NCBI GenBank assembly: GCA_036874045.1
Contig: CM072341.1
Coordinates: 6,646,501-6,710,500 of the forward strand
Reading direction: 5' to 3'
From: Cymodocea nodosa
Taxonomy: Eukaryota > Streptophyta > Magnoliopsida > Alismatales > Cymodoceaceae
Length of the DNA stretch: 64,000 nucleotides
Shown: positions 21,375 through 31,980 of the stretch, piece by piece
Numbering within the stretch: position 1 is the stretch's first letter
How the letters are laid out: every line of letters starts with the position of its first letter
The notes under the pieces: generated by a model
The model's input: the letters and a program-made list of their open reading frames with translations, nothing else
The model's database searches: none
What the model was told of the DNA's origin: nothing
Translations under genes and position numbers: made by a program

Positions 21375-22955
21375 TGTAGGATCGTATGGCTACACAAGAG
21401 GGGGGTGAATTGTGTATTTTTAATATTTTCTAAAATATAATTGAAACTTTAAAACTCAAAAACAAGTCAAGACATTGTTTTCATAAAATCATTTTTATTC
21501 AAGGTTTCAATTACAATATACAACTCAATTCTCCTTAGAAATTGTAGATGCAATTATATTTCGATACCATGTATCATCTAAACAATTTCATAACTACAAA
21601 CATAGAAAACTAATTTGCGGAATTTAAAACTTTTCTCCCTGTTTGAGATCTTTCTTCTTCTTCTTTTTCTTCTTCAACAATTCTTTAGTGACGAATATCT
21701 TGTCTTTTCATGCTTCGCCGAATTTGCTTTCTTCTGATACTTCAAATCTTTAGTGACGAAAATCTTACCGTTTTATGCTTCACTGAACTTTCTTCCACTT
21801 GAGAGATTTTTCCCGAAGAGGTGTTTTTGATCCTTGAAAAAGATTTTTCTTTTGGTGTGCAAGGATGGTTTGATCCTTGAAAAGATTTTTCTTTTTGTGT
21901 GCAAGGATAAATTGATCAACGAGAATTCTATGCCTTTTATACTGTATCTTCATTTCATGCATATCCTTCACGTTTAACCACTACCAGTTTTCCACTTCTC
22001 CACATCTTTTCTTTTTCCTTCATCGAAACACACACGTTCTAACCCACATTTATATTTCAAATTTTCTTTAATCATCAGTCCTGGATCTCTGAAAAATTTC
22101 TTGGAAAATAAACTTTCTCGTCCAAAAGTTTTTCATCAATGTAAAAAGTTGTTACTTTAATGTTAACTAAATGAGTAACACAAGTATATATATATAACTT
22201 AACGTTTCTAACTTAACGAGTTCACCATGTGCCATTTCACGTGACAAGTACTGTAGCTAACTTAACGAACTAAGTCTGTGGTGTTATGCTATCTCAACAA
22301 ACCATCTCTGTTGTGTTATGATAACTCAACGAACCAGTAATAAACAAATGTTTTTATAATAAGAATTTTACCACGTGCAAAAATAACAACTTAAGTTTAT
22401 AACGCTAACCTAACGCATTGCCTTAATGTTCAATATAGCAACTCAACGCGTTTAGTTATGTTAACTTAACGAGTTAAACATGTGCACCTCACGTGAATAC
22501 AATACAACATTCGTAATTTATAATTTCACCACGTGTATAACACTAACTTAACGAGTTCGTCTCTTCTTTTACTCACTAACTTAACGATTTATCACGTAAC
22601 CTATTTTAACCTTTAAGCCTCTAACTTAACGAGTTCTCACGTGACCTCTATACAAACAAAACTCTAACTTAACGAGTTGTCTAAACATGCACTGTTCATG
22701 ATACAGAAGATATAACATTAAAACATATCATGCTTTTCAATAAAAACACACGTTAACTTAACGTTTAGCTAAATGAGAAATTAATGGAATGAAACGACTA
22801 GTTATTAACTTCAAATCCAATACAGACAAGTATTTATATCAATAAGCTTTTTCTGTATTAATTGATGATTTTAATTTCTTTTCACAAGCAATAATAATTG
22901 AGGAAATATGATTATTTTCATTCAGCACACATCATCAAAACAAAAATACTCAACA
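21375..22955 (-). repeat. 3' LTR of element C (1581 bp)
   Basis: TGTAGGATCG to CTCAACA on the + strand. It carries CACGTG at about 22239, 22371, 22490, 22530 and 22638, each near an AACTTAACGAGTT-like word. It has two copies of the roughly 45-base TTTTTCTTTTGGTGTGCAAGGATGGTTTGATCC unit, where its partner has three, which explains the 45-base length difference. Confidence 0.9.
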
Positions 22956-22978
22956 ATCTCCCCCTTTTTGATGATGAC
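22956..22978 (-). other. Polypurine tract of element C
   Basis: The + strand ATCTCCCCCTTTTTGATGATGAC reads GTCATCATCAAAAAGGGGGAGAT on the element strand, immediately before the LTR start TGTTGAG. A second run of similar form (TTTCTCCCCCTTTTTGTCATTA) lies at 23260-23281. Confidence 0.85.
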
Positions 22979-23680
22979 AAAACCATATTAAATCAATTAT
23001 GAAATATGTTTAACTCAACAAAGTACCTTCGTTGGGTTAACTTTTAATTCAACAAACTTGTTTGTTGACTTAAGTTCACTTAAGCTTATTTCTATTGTTT
23101 GTGTAAATTTTACCTCTCAGAACTAAAACTCTCAAATGTCAATAATTATATAAGTATCGGTTTTCTAATTATCATCTGTTAGATTACAATAATGATTTAA
23201 ATAGCATCTCCTTTTATAATATATATATGCAATTAAGATTATAATCATCTTTTTATAAAATTTCTCCCCCTTTTTGTCATTAATCAAAAAGATAATTACA
23301 GAGAATATATATATATATATATAAGAGATATAATTACAACAACTCTTTCTGTAAACAAGAATAATAATTGAAGACATTTACAGAAAAATGTATTGTTCAA
23401 TCAAATCGAACAAGTAATACAAACATTACATTTTGTATTCAGAAACAAACAAAAACAATTATCGACCCCTCCTAAGTATATCACTTATAGCATTACATAT
23501 TTTATCTCCTAGATGCCTAATATCATTTCTGATGTTGTTAAGCACTACATCTAAGTCAGGAGGTAGCTAGGTTTGCTATTCTGCTTGAACTGAATAACTT
23601 TGTTGTTGTTGTTGTTGTATATGGTCTGTATCAGGTTGTTGTTGTTATTGTCGTTGAGGTTTATGCATGGCCTGGAATTT
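22979..23680 (-). other. Untranslated 3' region of element C with Q-codon tract
   Basis: AT-rich sequence between the env-position ORF and the polypurine tract. On the minus strand it first holds a Gln-codon-rich tract (about 23580-23655, CAACAACAA type) and a short segment with coding character (to about 23465). It then has a non-coding stretch with an AT dinucleotide run (23307-23324). Nothing else recognisable. Confidence 0.5.
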
Positions 23681-24577
23681 TTACAAATCTTTGACACTGA
23701 ATGCTCTCATACCTTTAGTTTCAGAGGGCCAGTTAGATAAAGTCAATTGGCTTGCAAAGATTCTACATATAGCATCACCATAAAATAACTTTGAACTCAT
23801 ATGCTGTAGTTGAGACATAAAAACATCAAACCAATTTATTTGAATTCTATTCAGCAGGCCATAAGTTGCATATAAACAGCTTCTGCTGACTTCCAAATTG
23901 TGTCCAACTCTCTGAAATAAATTTGCATGCAATATATTTGCAATAAACCTTGCCTCTGCATTTAGATTTTCCATTAATCTCATTTCAGAATATACATCTG
24001 GAAGTTTTGATAAAGACTGAATGTTCCATTCCAATTGTCTTATTATGTCAAATCTGTTGGTAACAACAACACCTTCATTCTTTAATCCTAAAACTTCAAA
24101 AATTAACTTAGGAGACAACGTAAACTCCTGTTCATTTATTTGAGTTTTCAGAAAATTTCCATTCTTGACCAAATTGCTATAAAAAGCTGCAATAAGCTCT
24201 CTGTATTGCTTCCATTTCGTTCCTACTAGCAAGAATTTAATGAGGCCTTGAAACTCAAACAAATCTCTTATTTCCATCAAATTTTTGAATTTTATTGGAC
24301 GAGCATGCAGAATTTGACATGTAATCAGATTATTGTATATCTGCAATGCTTCTTCAGATCTAAAATGAATTGCATTACCTTGAATTTTTAATATTGTACA
24401 CAAGGAAGGTGATACCTGAAGCCGTGATTCAGAGTTTAATTCATCTTCAGGAACCTCTTCTTCAAAATGAATGTCATGTTGTTCCTCTTCCAAAATATTA
24501 TCTTGAAGCTGCTTAGGTAAGCTTGATTCTTCAGCTTCAACAGTATTAGGAACATTGTCAATATGCTCAACATTCAT
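23681..24577 (-). CDS. Env-position ORF with plant transposon-protein-like domain (element C)
   Basis: An open stretch of 298 residues. It has an acidic, Glu-rich N-terminal part (about 1-55, EEEQHDIHFEEEVPEDE) and then a domain of about 230 residues matching the ORF at 11-661: ARPIKFKNLMEIRDLFEFQGL (about 95-115), ELIAAFYSNL (about 126-135), PKLIFEVLGLKNEGVV (about 157-172), a W-N-I-Q-S-L block (about 187-192), NAEARFIANILHANLFQR (about 208-225), then SRSCLYATYGLLNRIQINWF. There is no signal peptide and no membrane segment, so it is unlike an envelope protein. It resembles the plant transposon-protein domain (Transposase_32, from memory). Position between RNase H and the 3' LTR is the env position of SIRE-type elements. 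Function unknown. Confidence 0.6.
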   Translation of the reverse strand: MNVEHIDNVPNTVEAEESSLPKQLQDNILEEEQHDIHFEEEVPEDELNSESRLQVSPSLCTILKIQGNAIHFRSEEALQIYNNLITCQILHARPIKFKNLMEIRDLFEFQGLIKFLLVGTKWKQYRELIAAFYSNLVKNGNFLKTQINEQEFTLSPKLIFEVLGLKNEGVVVTNRFDIIRQLEWNIQSLSKLPDVYSEMRLMENLNAEARFIANILHANLFQRVGHNLEVSRSCLYATYGLLNRIQINWFDVFMSQLQHMSSKLFYGDAICRIFASQLTLSNWPSETKGMRAFSVKDL

Positions 24578-25752
24578 CTATTCAGTCTCTATAGAATGTT
24601 CAGAGTACAATTTTTCCACAAATTCTACAACTGGTGTATCTGTCTGTAATTGTTCATTTTGTTCAACAGATAATTCCATTGATTCATGCTGTGAATTCTC
24701 AAACTCTGCTTCTATAGATTCCGTAGAAGGCTAGTTAACTTTTAGCTCTTCTGGAGTCTTAACAATTTCAATATCTACTACTCCAGACAATTTAGCCTTT
24801 GAACTAGTTACTACTTCAACATTGTCAATTACATTTGCAATAACTTGTTCAATGTCAGGTGCCTAATGCTCTAATTTGTCAATTTCTACTTCATCAGGAC
24901 TTGTACTAATAGAAAAACTTGAGCTCATATTTGACTTGGATTTCTTCTCGAGTTTCTAGCAAGGGAAAATAAAGTCTCATTATCTTCATCAGTTTTAGTG
25001 TGTTCGGAACTGATGAGTTTATCAGATGCACAATAAGGTACAATGTCTAGACATACATTTTCCTTTGGAAATAAATTTTCATCTGATTTTCCTTTTTCAA
25101 AAAACTTTGTTTCCTTAGACATAATTTTTTTGACTTTCCTTCTTCTATAACATTTCTGTTTCTCCTTTTCAAGTATTGCTGTTTTCTTTTCAAATTGCTC
25201 CATAAAAGTTTTCTGCTTTAATTCTTCTAAGGCACTTTCTATTGCAACAGCCTTTCGAAGACTGTCAACTTTTGTTTTGTCTACAGCAATATCTGATTCT
25301 ACTTGTTTTGAATATAAAGGAGTAGGAATAGCTGATTCATGCTCTTCCTCAAATGCATGTAGTCTTGTACCATTTATAAGAGTTTGAGGAGTTCTATTTG
25401 ATGAACCTACACATTTTTCCAAATATTTTGCATACTGTTCCAAAAATGCAATCTCAGCACATTTCATTCTGTATTCTCTATCAAATTTACTACGAATACC
25501 CATGTATGTAATATTTGCATCAGTATGTTGAAGTTCTTGTCTAACTTCATCTAATATTCCCTAAGGAAAGAAGTAATCTCTATAAAGTTTTGCGAACCTT
25601 TTGTCCACTCGAAATATTTTCTTGAACCAAGTACGTGGAACTTCATCATTCTCTATTTCTTCTCCTTTTGCATCTCTTTTGTTTTTTCCTTTTCCTCTGC
25701 CACGACCTTTGTAGAACTTGGAGACCATCATCGCAAGTTGTAACAGCAACAA
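24578..25752 (-). pseudogene. Upstream part of the env-position reading region (element C)
   Basis: Two open stretches precede the domain. One (25561-25752) starts with a basic GRGRGKGKNKRDAKGEE segment. The other (24925-25503) is rich in Lys/Glu, with AEIAFLEQYAKYLEKC and a KKTAILEKEKQKCYRRRKVKKIM stretch, suggesting coiled-coil and nuclear-targeting-like basic clusters. The part 24578-24924 has a low-complexity acidic coding bias. A comparable charged region precedes the related copy at 50585-52120. It appears to belong to the same accessory region as 23681-24577. Fossil with a few breaks. Confidence 0.5.
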
Positions 25753-27309
25753 GCGGGAAAGATTTTCTTGACAAAGTTTACAAATAACCTAAGTCCTCGT
25801 GTAATAAGTGTTTAAATAGGGTTTTTAGGCGTATAACTCAACGTAAAGAGAAGTCGGGTTTAGAAATAAAATAAATATTGAATAAAGTTTATTCAATCAA
25901 GGTACCCGAAATATTCAAGTATAACTCGTTGAGTTAACCAACCTAACGAGTAAAATGCTGTCTAGAGGTAGTTTTACACGTTACCTTATCTAACATATCG
26001 TCTAGTTAGTACACCAATTTTCGAATGCTTCCAACTGAAACGTTCCGAAAACAACACACACGCTAACTTAACATTATCTTGAGAACATTGTAAACTATTT
26101 GAACATTTTGTCCTTTGAATCTAAAATAGTTTATTTGTCTTTTTAAATTATTTCATCAAGATTTTAAGAGGACATTAATTCAGATTAACTAAGACTTGTA
26201 TTCTAAATTATATTAATTTGTTTTCGACATTGTTAATCCTCCCCCTACAAATATACTTCAAATATATTCAATCAAAATACAAAATATACTTGTAGTGACA
26301 ATAGATGTTAAGTATAACTATACTTTTACATTTTCTTTTCAGAGACTTCCGTTATCCTGACATCATCAAAAATGATTTCCAGAATCAATTTCTACTGTAT
26401 ATGAATCAAAACACAACTTTGAACTCAATTCGATTAATTCAAAGAGAATAAAAGAATGTATCTCAAATAAACGTTTTCAAAAGTACTAATGTTGATTCAA
26501 TAAATCAGTAGTCATATTGGTATAAACTATATGCGATTCAAATATATCTGTAATTAATGAAACAACTTTTTCTTTTCAAAATAGTAAATATTGATAATTT
26601 TCTTTAAAAGTTAGTTTGAAAAGCTTGAATCATATAAGAGCTTTCTAATGTACCCGTGTAATGAGCTTTCAGTCAAAATTCCAAGATCTGATCAGGAACT
26701 TAGGTTGCCAGATTTAAAGAATCCTTTTTCAGGACAACAATCCTTACATACCTATCTGCTAAAGTACAAAAGGCTCGTGATCAAACTGATCAATAAACTC
26801 TCAAAGATTTTTACTTTGTAAGCACTTTTCATTTTAAGCACAGTATATATGTATTCCATTAATACAGATGTAATAAAACACAAATCTCATACAATTTTTA
26901 CTTCTATGATTGTACTGAGAATATAAATCAGTTTCAATAAGCTTATACTTTTGATTAATAGTTTAAGATGAGTTACATATAACTTATTCTACAAGTTTAA
27001 TCAATTAAGTCAAATTTATGCATGATCATATGCATTTTCCTTGATTCAAAGAAGACATTTAATCAAAATTTCAGAATGTTAGAAGTATTTAATGTTTTTC
27101 ATTTACACTTCCACTTAAAATCGTAAAAACTATTAAAATTGATAAACTACTTAAAATCAATAAGATACTACTATGATTTTACAATAAATACATAGTATCT
27201 TAAGCAGCAGTTTAGATATTACTTTAGATATTTGTAATAAGTATATAATATTTATGAGGTGACCAACATCATCAATAATATTTATCTTTTTATGTGTAGT
27301 TTAAGCATT
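25753..27309 (-). other. Non-coding stretch between RNase H and env-position ORF (element C)
   Basis: About 1.5 kb of AT-rich DNA with no useful reading frame. From 25800 to 26060 it contains a few AACTCAACG/AACTCGTTGAGTTAAC words like those in the LTRs. The remainder resembles a spacer or an intron. Spliced env-position messages are known in related copia families, but no splice evidence is visible here beyond ordinary AT-rich sequence. Confidence 0.4.
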
Positions 27310-28332
27310 TTACACATCACATAGCCTACAAATACCTAAATTTAATCTAATGTTGCAGAATGTATTTTCGTCTAGAGGTTTTGTAAATATATCAGCTAAT
27401 TGATTTTGACTAGACACAAATTCTAATTTAATTTTTCTTTTAATTATGTTGTCTCTTAGAAAATGTTGTCTAACCTCTATATGTTTTGCTCTTGAATGTA
27501 ATACAGGATTTTTAGAAAGATTTATTGCAGAACTACTGTCACAATAAATCTCAGTTGTATCATAAGATAATCCAAAATCTTCTAAAGTTTGCCTTATCCA
27601 CAGAATCTGAGTGCAACACAGTACAACAGCAACATATTCAGCTTCTGTAATAGAAAGTGCTACACAGTTTTGCTTTTTGCTAAACCGTGACACCAAATTA
27701 TTTCCCAATAATTGACATGTACCACTAGTACTCTTTCTATCAGATTTAGATCCTGCATAATCAGCATCAGTATATCCTATAAGATCTATTGAACTATCCT
27801 TAGAATAATACAGTCTGAAATTTTTAGTTCCTTGTATATATCTAAATATTCTTTTAACTGCAATTAAGTGTGATTCCTTAGGATTAGATTGAAATCTAGC
27901 ACAAACACACACAGCAAACATAATATCAGGTCTACTAGTAGTCAAATAAAGTAAAGAACCAATCATACTTCTGTATTTTCTTTGATCTATAGATTTTCCT
28001 ATGTCATCAATATCTAACTTTAAAGTAGTACTCATAGGAGTTCCTCGAATCCTTGTATCATTAAAATTAAATTTCTTAAGCATTTCATCTGCATATTTTT
28101 CCTGATTTAAAAATATACCTTTATCTTTTATGACACTCAGCAAATTAAATCCTAGGTTTTCTACATATAGTACATTCGAAATAACACAAGTAGGAGTTAT
28201 TTGAACATTGCCCATACCTATGATTTTATCTTTGCTTTTGTTTCCAAATGTTACACTTCCTTTCATGGTATTTGTATAATTTTGTAATAGACTTTTCTGT
28301 CCGGTCATGTGAGTTGACGTTCCACTGTCCAA
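27310..28332 (-). CDS. Protease plus RNase H reading frame (element C)
   Basis: An open frame of 340 residues. It opens with the copia protease block MDSGTSTHMTGQKSLLQNY (active-site DSGT, residues 2-5) and VLYVENLGFNLLSV (about 55-68). Most of the remainder is the end of RT and RNase H: FLNQEKYADEMLKKF (about 75-89), [19 protein letters not shown] (about 120-138), GYTDADYAGSKSDRKSTSG (about 186-204), NPVLHSRAKHIEVRQHFLR (about 277-295) and NQLADIFTKPLDENTF (about 309-324), ending GICRLCDV. Integrase and the RT catalytic core are not represented. The frame is open throughout, which is unusual among the remnants here. Confidence 0.8.
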   Translation of the reverse strand: MDSGTSTHMTGQKSLLQNYTNTMKGSVTFGNKSKDKIIGMGNVQITPTCVISNVLYVENLGFNLLSVIKDKGIFLNQEKYADEMLKKFNFNDTRIRGTPMSTTLKLDIDDIGKSIDQRKYRSMIGSLLYLTTSRPDIMFAVCVCARFQSNPKESHLIAVKRIFRYIQGTKNFRLYYSKDSSIDLIGYTDADYAGSKSDRKSTSGTCQLLGNNLVSRFSKKQNCVALSITEAEYVAVVLCCTQILWIRQTLEDFGLSYDTTEIYCDSSSAINLSKNPVLHSRAKHIEVRQHFLRDNIIKRKIKLEFVSSQNQLADIFTKPLDENTFCNIRLNLGICRLCDV

Positions 28333-28369
28333 GATCCATTTTGATGTTGTTTCCTCCTACAACACAAAT

Positions 28370-29160
28370 TAAGAAAAACTTTTTCTTGGTACCCAATGTT
28401 GTTGAGGACCAAGTTCATTAAATGCATATTTCTTCTTTTTGTTTAAAAATAGTTTAACGTTATCATTTATATTCTTATTAGTTGTAAGTACTATTGATTT
28501 ATCATTAGCTTCATACTCACATATAGCATTATTGCTTTTGCAATCATTCTTTTTGTTTTCAGATGTAGTATAATCAAGACCAAACATATTTTTATCAGAT
28601 GTTAATTTATTTTGGTCATGCTTATACATTTCAGTAAGTTCATACCAAGATTTTGTATTTGTATTAACATTTTCCGTACATACAAAATCTTTTTCAACAT
28701 TTCTTTTTCAACAAAATCTCTAATTCAAGTTCATTTATATTGTTTCTCAACATTTCATTTTCAGATTCTATCTTTAATTTTTCAGCATTTATATTCTGTA
28801 TTTATTCATGCAAGATACATTCATTAAATCTAAATTTTTGCAAATGTCTAACATGATTTTCATTATCACATTTAAACTTTTCTAAAGTAGTAGATAGGAA
28901 ACAATTTTCTTCTTCCATAATAGATGAAGAATTTCTAATATTCTTATTTTCCAGTTTACATACTTTAAGTTTTTGTAATAATGCATGATAAGCATAAAAT
29001 AATTCATCAAAGTTGAAATCTTAATGACTTTCAGGATCAGATATTACCTCAGACTCATCTGCCATGAAGCACACATGAGCAACGTCTTCTAACTCTTGTT
29101 CTCCTTCTGAATGTGAAGATTTTGATGCTGATTCCTCAGATTCACTCTTTAGACATGTCA
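28370..29160 (-). pseudogene. gag/pol linker with coiled coil (element C)
   Basis: Parallel of 7975-9031 in element E: a DEWDD/VCFMADE-type acidic start near 29150-29060, leucine and Asn/Glu heptads around 28700-28960, and a KYMYKHDQNKL segment at about 28600-28630, ending near GPQQHWVPRKSFS. Likely a structural linker between the gag knuckle and protease. Fossil. Confidence 0.55.
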
Positions 29161-29222
29161 TCCCAAGTGACCTTCAAAGCTTTTTTCTTGTAAAACTTTT
29201 TCTGAGTTTTCTAAGCCGTCTT

Positions 29223-29573
29223 CTACTGATTTGTCCTACTTTGCTTTTCATTTTTCCTCATTGGACAATCTGGAGAAAGATGTCCAGGCTTCTTACAGTT
29301 GTAACATACATACTTTCTGGATGAAGAATTCTTGTCATTCATTGATTTTGACGTTGAGGGTTTATCATTTTTGTTCCTTTGCTGTTTCCTAGCTTTCCAT
29401 GCTTTCTTGAATTTCCTAGTCAGCAAAATCAAATCCTCGTCAGAATCAGTAGATATATCAGAATCTGAATTAATTTCGAAGGCTATTTCTTTCTTCATTT
29501 TTAGTTTGTTGTGACTCAGTGATTCATTTAATTGAACTTCATAAGCTGTTAAATTTCCTATAAGTTCATTCAT
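29223..29573 (-). CDS. gag zinc-knuckle segment (element C)
   Basis: Open stretch of 116 residues: MNELIGNLTAYEVQLNESL, an acidic SDSDISTDSDEDL stretch (about 36-48), a KKAWKARKQQRN-like basic segment, and a clean CCHC knuckle C-Y-N-C-K-K-P-G-H-L-S-P-D-C (about 92-105). It would bind element RNA. Nearly identical in sequence to 9090-9428 in element E. Confidence 0.8.
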   Translation of the reverse strand: MNELIGNLTAYEVQLNESLSHNKLKMKKEIAFEINSDSDISTDSDEDLILLTRKFKKAWKARKQQRNKNDKPSTSKSMNDKNSSSRKYVCYNCKKPGHLSPDCPMRKNEKQSRTNQ

Positions 29574-29591
29574 AGTATAAACATTTAAATC

Positions 29592-30155
29592 TCATAATTC
29601 CTCAATTGATGTTACTTTCTGAGACCATTTAGAACTTAGGGATCTGAGAATTTTCCTCACCAAATCCTTCTGTTCAAAGTTCTTTCCTAAACATTTTAAA
29701 GAGTTTATGATATCAAGAAATCTGGAAAACATCTCAGAAATATTTTCGTCTTCATGCATCTTAAAGAGTTCATACTTATGAATCAACATGTTTATTTTTG
29801 TCTCTTTAACTTAAGAAGTACCTTCATGTGAAACTTCTAATGCATGCCACACCTCATAAGCAGATTTATATGCCAACACTTTACTGAACTGTTCATAACT
29901 CAATGCACAAAAAAAAATATTTAAGCCCTTAGCATTCAGAGTTTCATTTTCTTTTTCAGTAATTGTCCAAGTATTATAAGGAGTAGTTAACGGAGTATAT
30001 GGTTTAGAAATCATGAACCACAATTTATGATCTATACTTTGAAGAAAAATATTCATCCTATATTTCCAATATTCAAAATGTATTCCATCAAATAAAGGAG
30101 GACGATTAAGATTTTGGCCTTCATATAAAGAAAAATTACCATTTCCAGTAGCCAT
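29592..30155 (-). pseudogene. gag shell domain (element C)
   Basis: Opens MATGNGNFSLYEGQNLNRPP at 30155, followed by HFEYWKYRM, NAKGLNIFF, SAYEVWHALEVSHEGTS and HKYELFKMHEDENI, in the same order as element E's gag at 9474-10010. It belongs to the SIRE-type copia gag family and forms the particle. The start is chosen because it is the first ATG after the primer site and matches E and D. Fossil with few breaks. Confidence 0.8.
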
Positions 30156-30339
30156 TTTACCTTAGATTTTTCAACCTATTTGATTTTAAACAGTCTAAAA
30201 ACTTTAAAACAACTTGAGCCTTAAATCAATAGAGTTAAACGTAGCTCAGATATTAATTTCCATTTAAAAACAAGGAAGGTAGAATAAGTAATGATATTAA
30301 ATAAGTTGATATCGATTTTATATCAAAGATTATTCACAA

Positions 30340-30353
30340 AGCTCAGATACCAC
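30340..30353 (-). other. Primer binding site of element C
   Basis: The + strand AAGCTCAGATACCAC reads GTGGTATCTGAGCTT on the element strand, next to the LTR edge. It is close to TGGTATCAGAGC (initiator-Met tRNA). Confidence 0.75.
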
Positions 30354-30354
30354 T

Positions 30355-31980
30355 TGTAGGATCATATGGCTACACAAGAGGGGGGTGAATTGTGTATTTT
30401 TAATATTTTCTAAAATATAATTGAAACTTTAAAACTCAAAAACAAGTCGAGACATTGTTTTCATAAAATCATTTTTATTCAAGGTTTCAATTACAATATA
30501 CAATTCAATTCTCCTCAGAAATTGTAGATGCAATTATATTTCGATACCATGTATCATCTAAACAATTTCATAACTACAAACAGAGAAAACTAATTTACAG
30601 AATTTAAAACTTTTCTCCCTGTTTGAGATCTTTCTTCTTCTTCTTTTTCTTCTTCAGCAATTCTTCAGTGATGAATATCTTGTCTTTTCATGCTTCACCA
30701 AATTTGCTTTCTTCTAATACTTCAAATCTTCAGTGACGAAAATCTTACCTTTTCATGCTTCACTGAACTTTCTTTCACTTGAGAGATTTTTCCCGAAGAG
30801 GTGTTTTTGATCCTTGAAAAAAATTTTTCTTTTGGTGTGTAGGGATGGTTTGATCCTTGAAAAGATTTTTCTTTTTGGTGTGCAAGGATGGTTTGATCCT
30901 TGAAAAGATTTTTCGTTTTGTGTGCAAGGATAAATTGAGCAACGAGAATTCTATGCCTTTTATACTGTATCTTCATTTCATGCATATCCTTCACGTTTAA
31001 CCACTACTAGTTTTCCACTTCTCCACGTCTTTTCTTTTTCCTTCATCGAAACACACATGTTCTAACCCACGTTTATATTTCAAATTTTCTTTAATCATCA
31101 GTCCTAGATCTCTGAAAAATTTCCTGCAAAATAAACTTTCTCGTCCAAAAGTTTTTCATTAGTGTAATAAGAAGTCATTACTTTAATGTTAACTAAACGA
31201 GTAACACAAGTATATATATATAACTTAACGTTTCTAACTTAACGAGTTCACCATGTGCCATTTCTCATGACAAGTACTGTAGCTCACTCAACGAACTAAG
31301 TCCGTGGTGTTATGCTATCTCAACGAACCATCTCCGTTGTATTATGATAACTCAACGAACCAGTAATAAACAAATGTTTTTATAATAAGAATTTTACCAT
31401 GTGCAAAAATAACAACTTAAGTTTATAACGCTAACCTAACGCGTTGCCTTAGTATTCAATATAGCAACTCAACGCATTTAGTTATGTTAACTTAACGAGT
31501 TAAACATGTGCACCTCATGTGATACAATACAACATTCGTAACTTATAATTTCGCTACGTGTATAACACTAACTTAACGAGTTCGTCTCTTCTTTTACTCA
31601 CTAACTTAACGAGTTATCACGTGACCTATTTTAACCTTTAAGCCTCTAACTTAACGAGTTCTCACGTGACCTCTATACAAACAAAACTCTAACTTAACGA
31701 GTTGTCTAAACGTGTACTGTTCATGATACAGAAGATATAACATTAAAACATATCATGCTTTTCAATAAAAACACACATTAACTTAACGTTTAGCTAAATG
31801 AGAAATTAATGCAACGAAACGACTAGTTATTAACTTCAGATCCAATACAGACAAGTATTTATATCAGTAAGCTTTTTCTGTATTAATTGATGATTTTAGT
31901 TTCTTTTCACAAGCAATAGTAATTGAGGAAATATGATTATTTTCATTCAGCACACATCATCAAAACAAAAATACTCAACA
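30355..31980 (-). repeat. 5' LTR of element C (1626 bp)
   Basis: TGTAGGATCA to CTCAACA on the + strand. It holds three copies of the roughly 45-base AAAAGATTTTTC..TGTGCAAGGAT unit (about 30815-30930), a TATA box (30957-30964) and paired CACGTG/AACTTAACGAGTT words (31540-31700). Confidence 0.9.
30957..30964 (-). promoter_or_regulatory. Putative LTR TATA box (element C)
   Basis: The + strand CTTTTATA reads TATAAAAG on the element strand, about 1.0 kb into the 5' LTR. It matches the TATA box of solo LTR A and would start the element RNA. Confidence 0.6.

Larger units (their letters stand above)
21375..31980 (-). mobile_element. Element C: SIRE-like Ty1/copia with env-position ORF, internally shortened
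   Basis: Complete at both ends: TGTAGGATCG on the left and TACTCAACA on the right (+ strand), with duplication AAGCA (21370-21374 and 31981-31985). On the minus strand the order is 5' LTR (30355-31980), primer site, gag (29223-30155), coiled-coil linker (28370-29160), protease and RNase H (27310-28332), a non-coding stretch, the env-position ORFs (23681-25752), polypurine tract (22956-22978) and 3' LTR (21375-22955). Integrase and most of the RT are not seen, so it could only have moved with help. Two stretches of the LTR pair compared by eye differ by about 2% and 6%. Broken, with several further breaks. Confidence 0.9.

Noticed and set aside
23681-24577. Envelope glycoprotein of a retrovirus-like element
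   Set aside because: No signal peptide, membrane segment or cysteine pattern; the motifs point to the plant transposon-protein-like domain instead.
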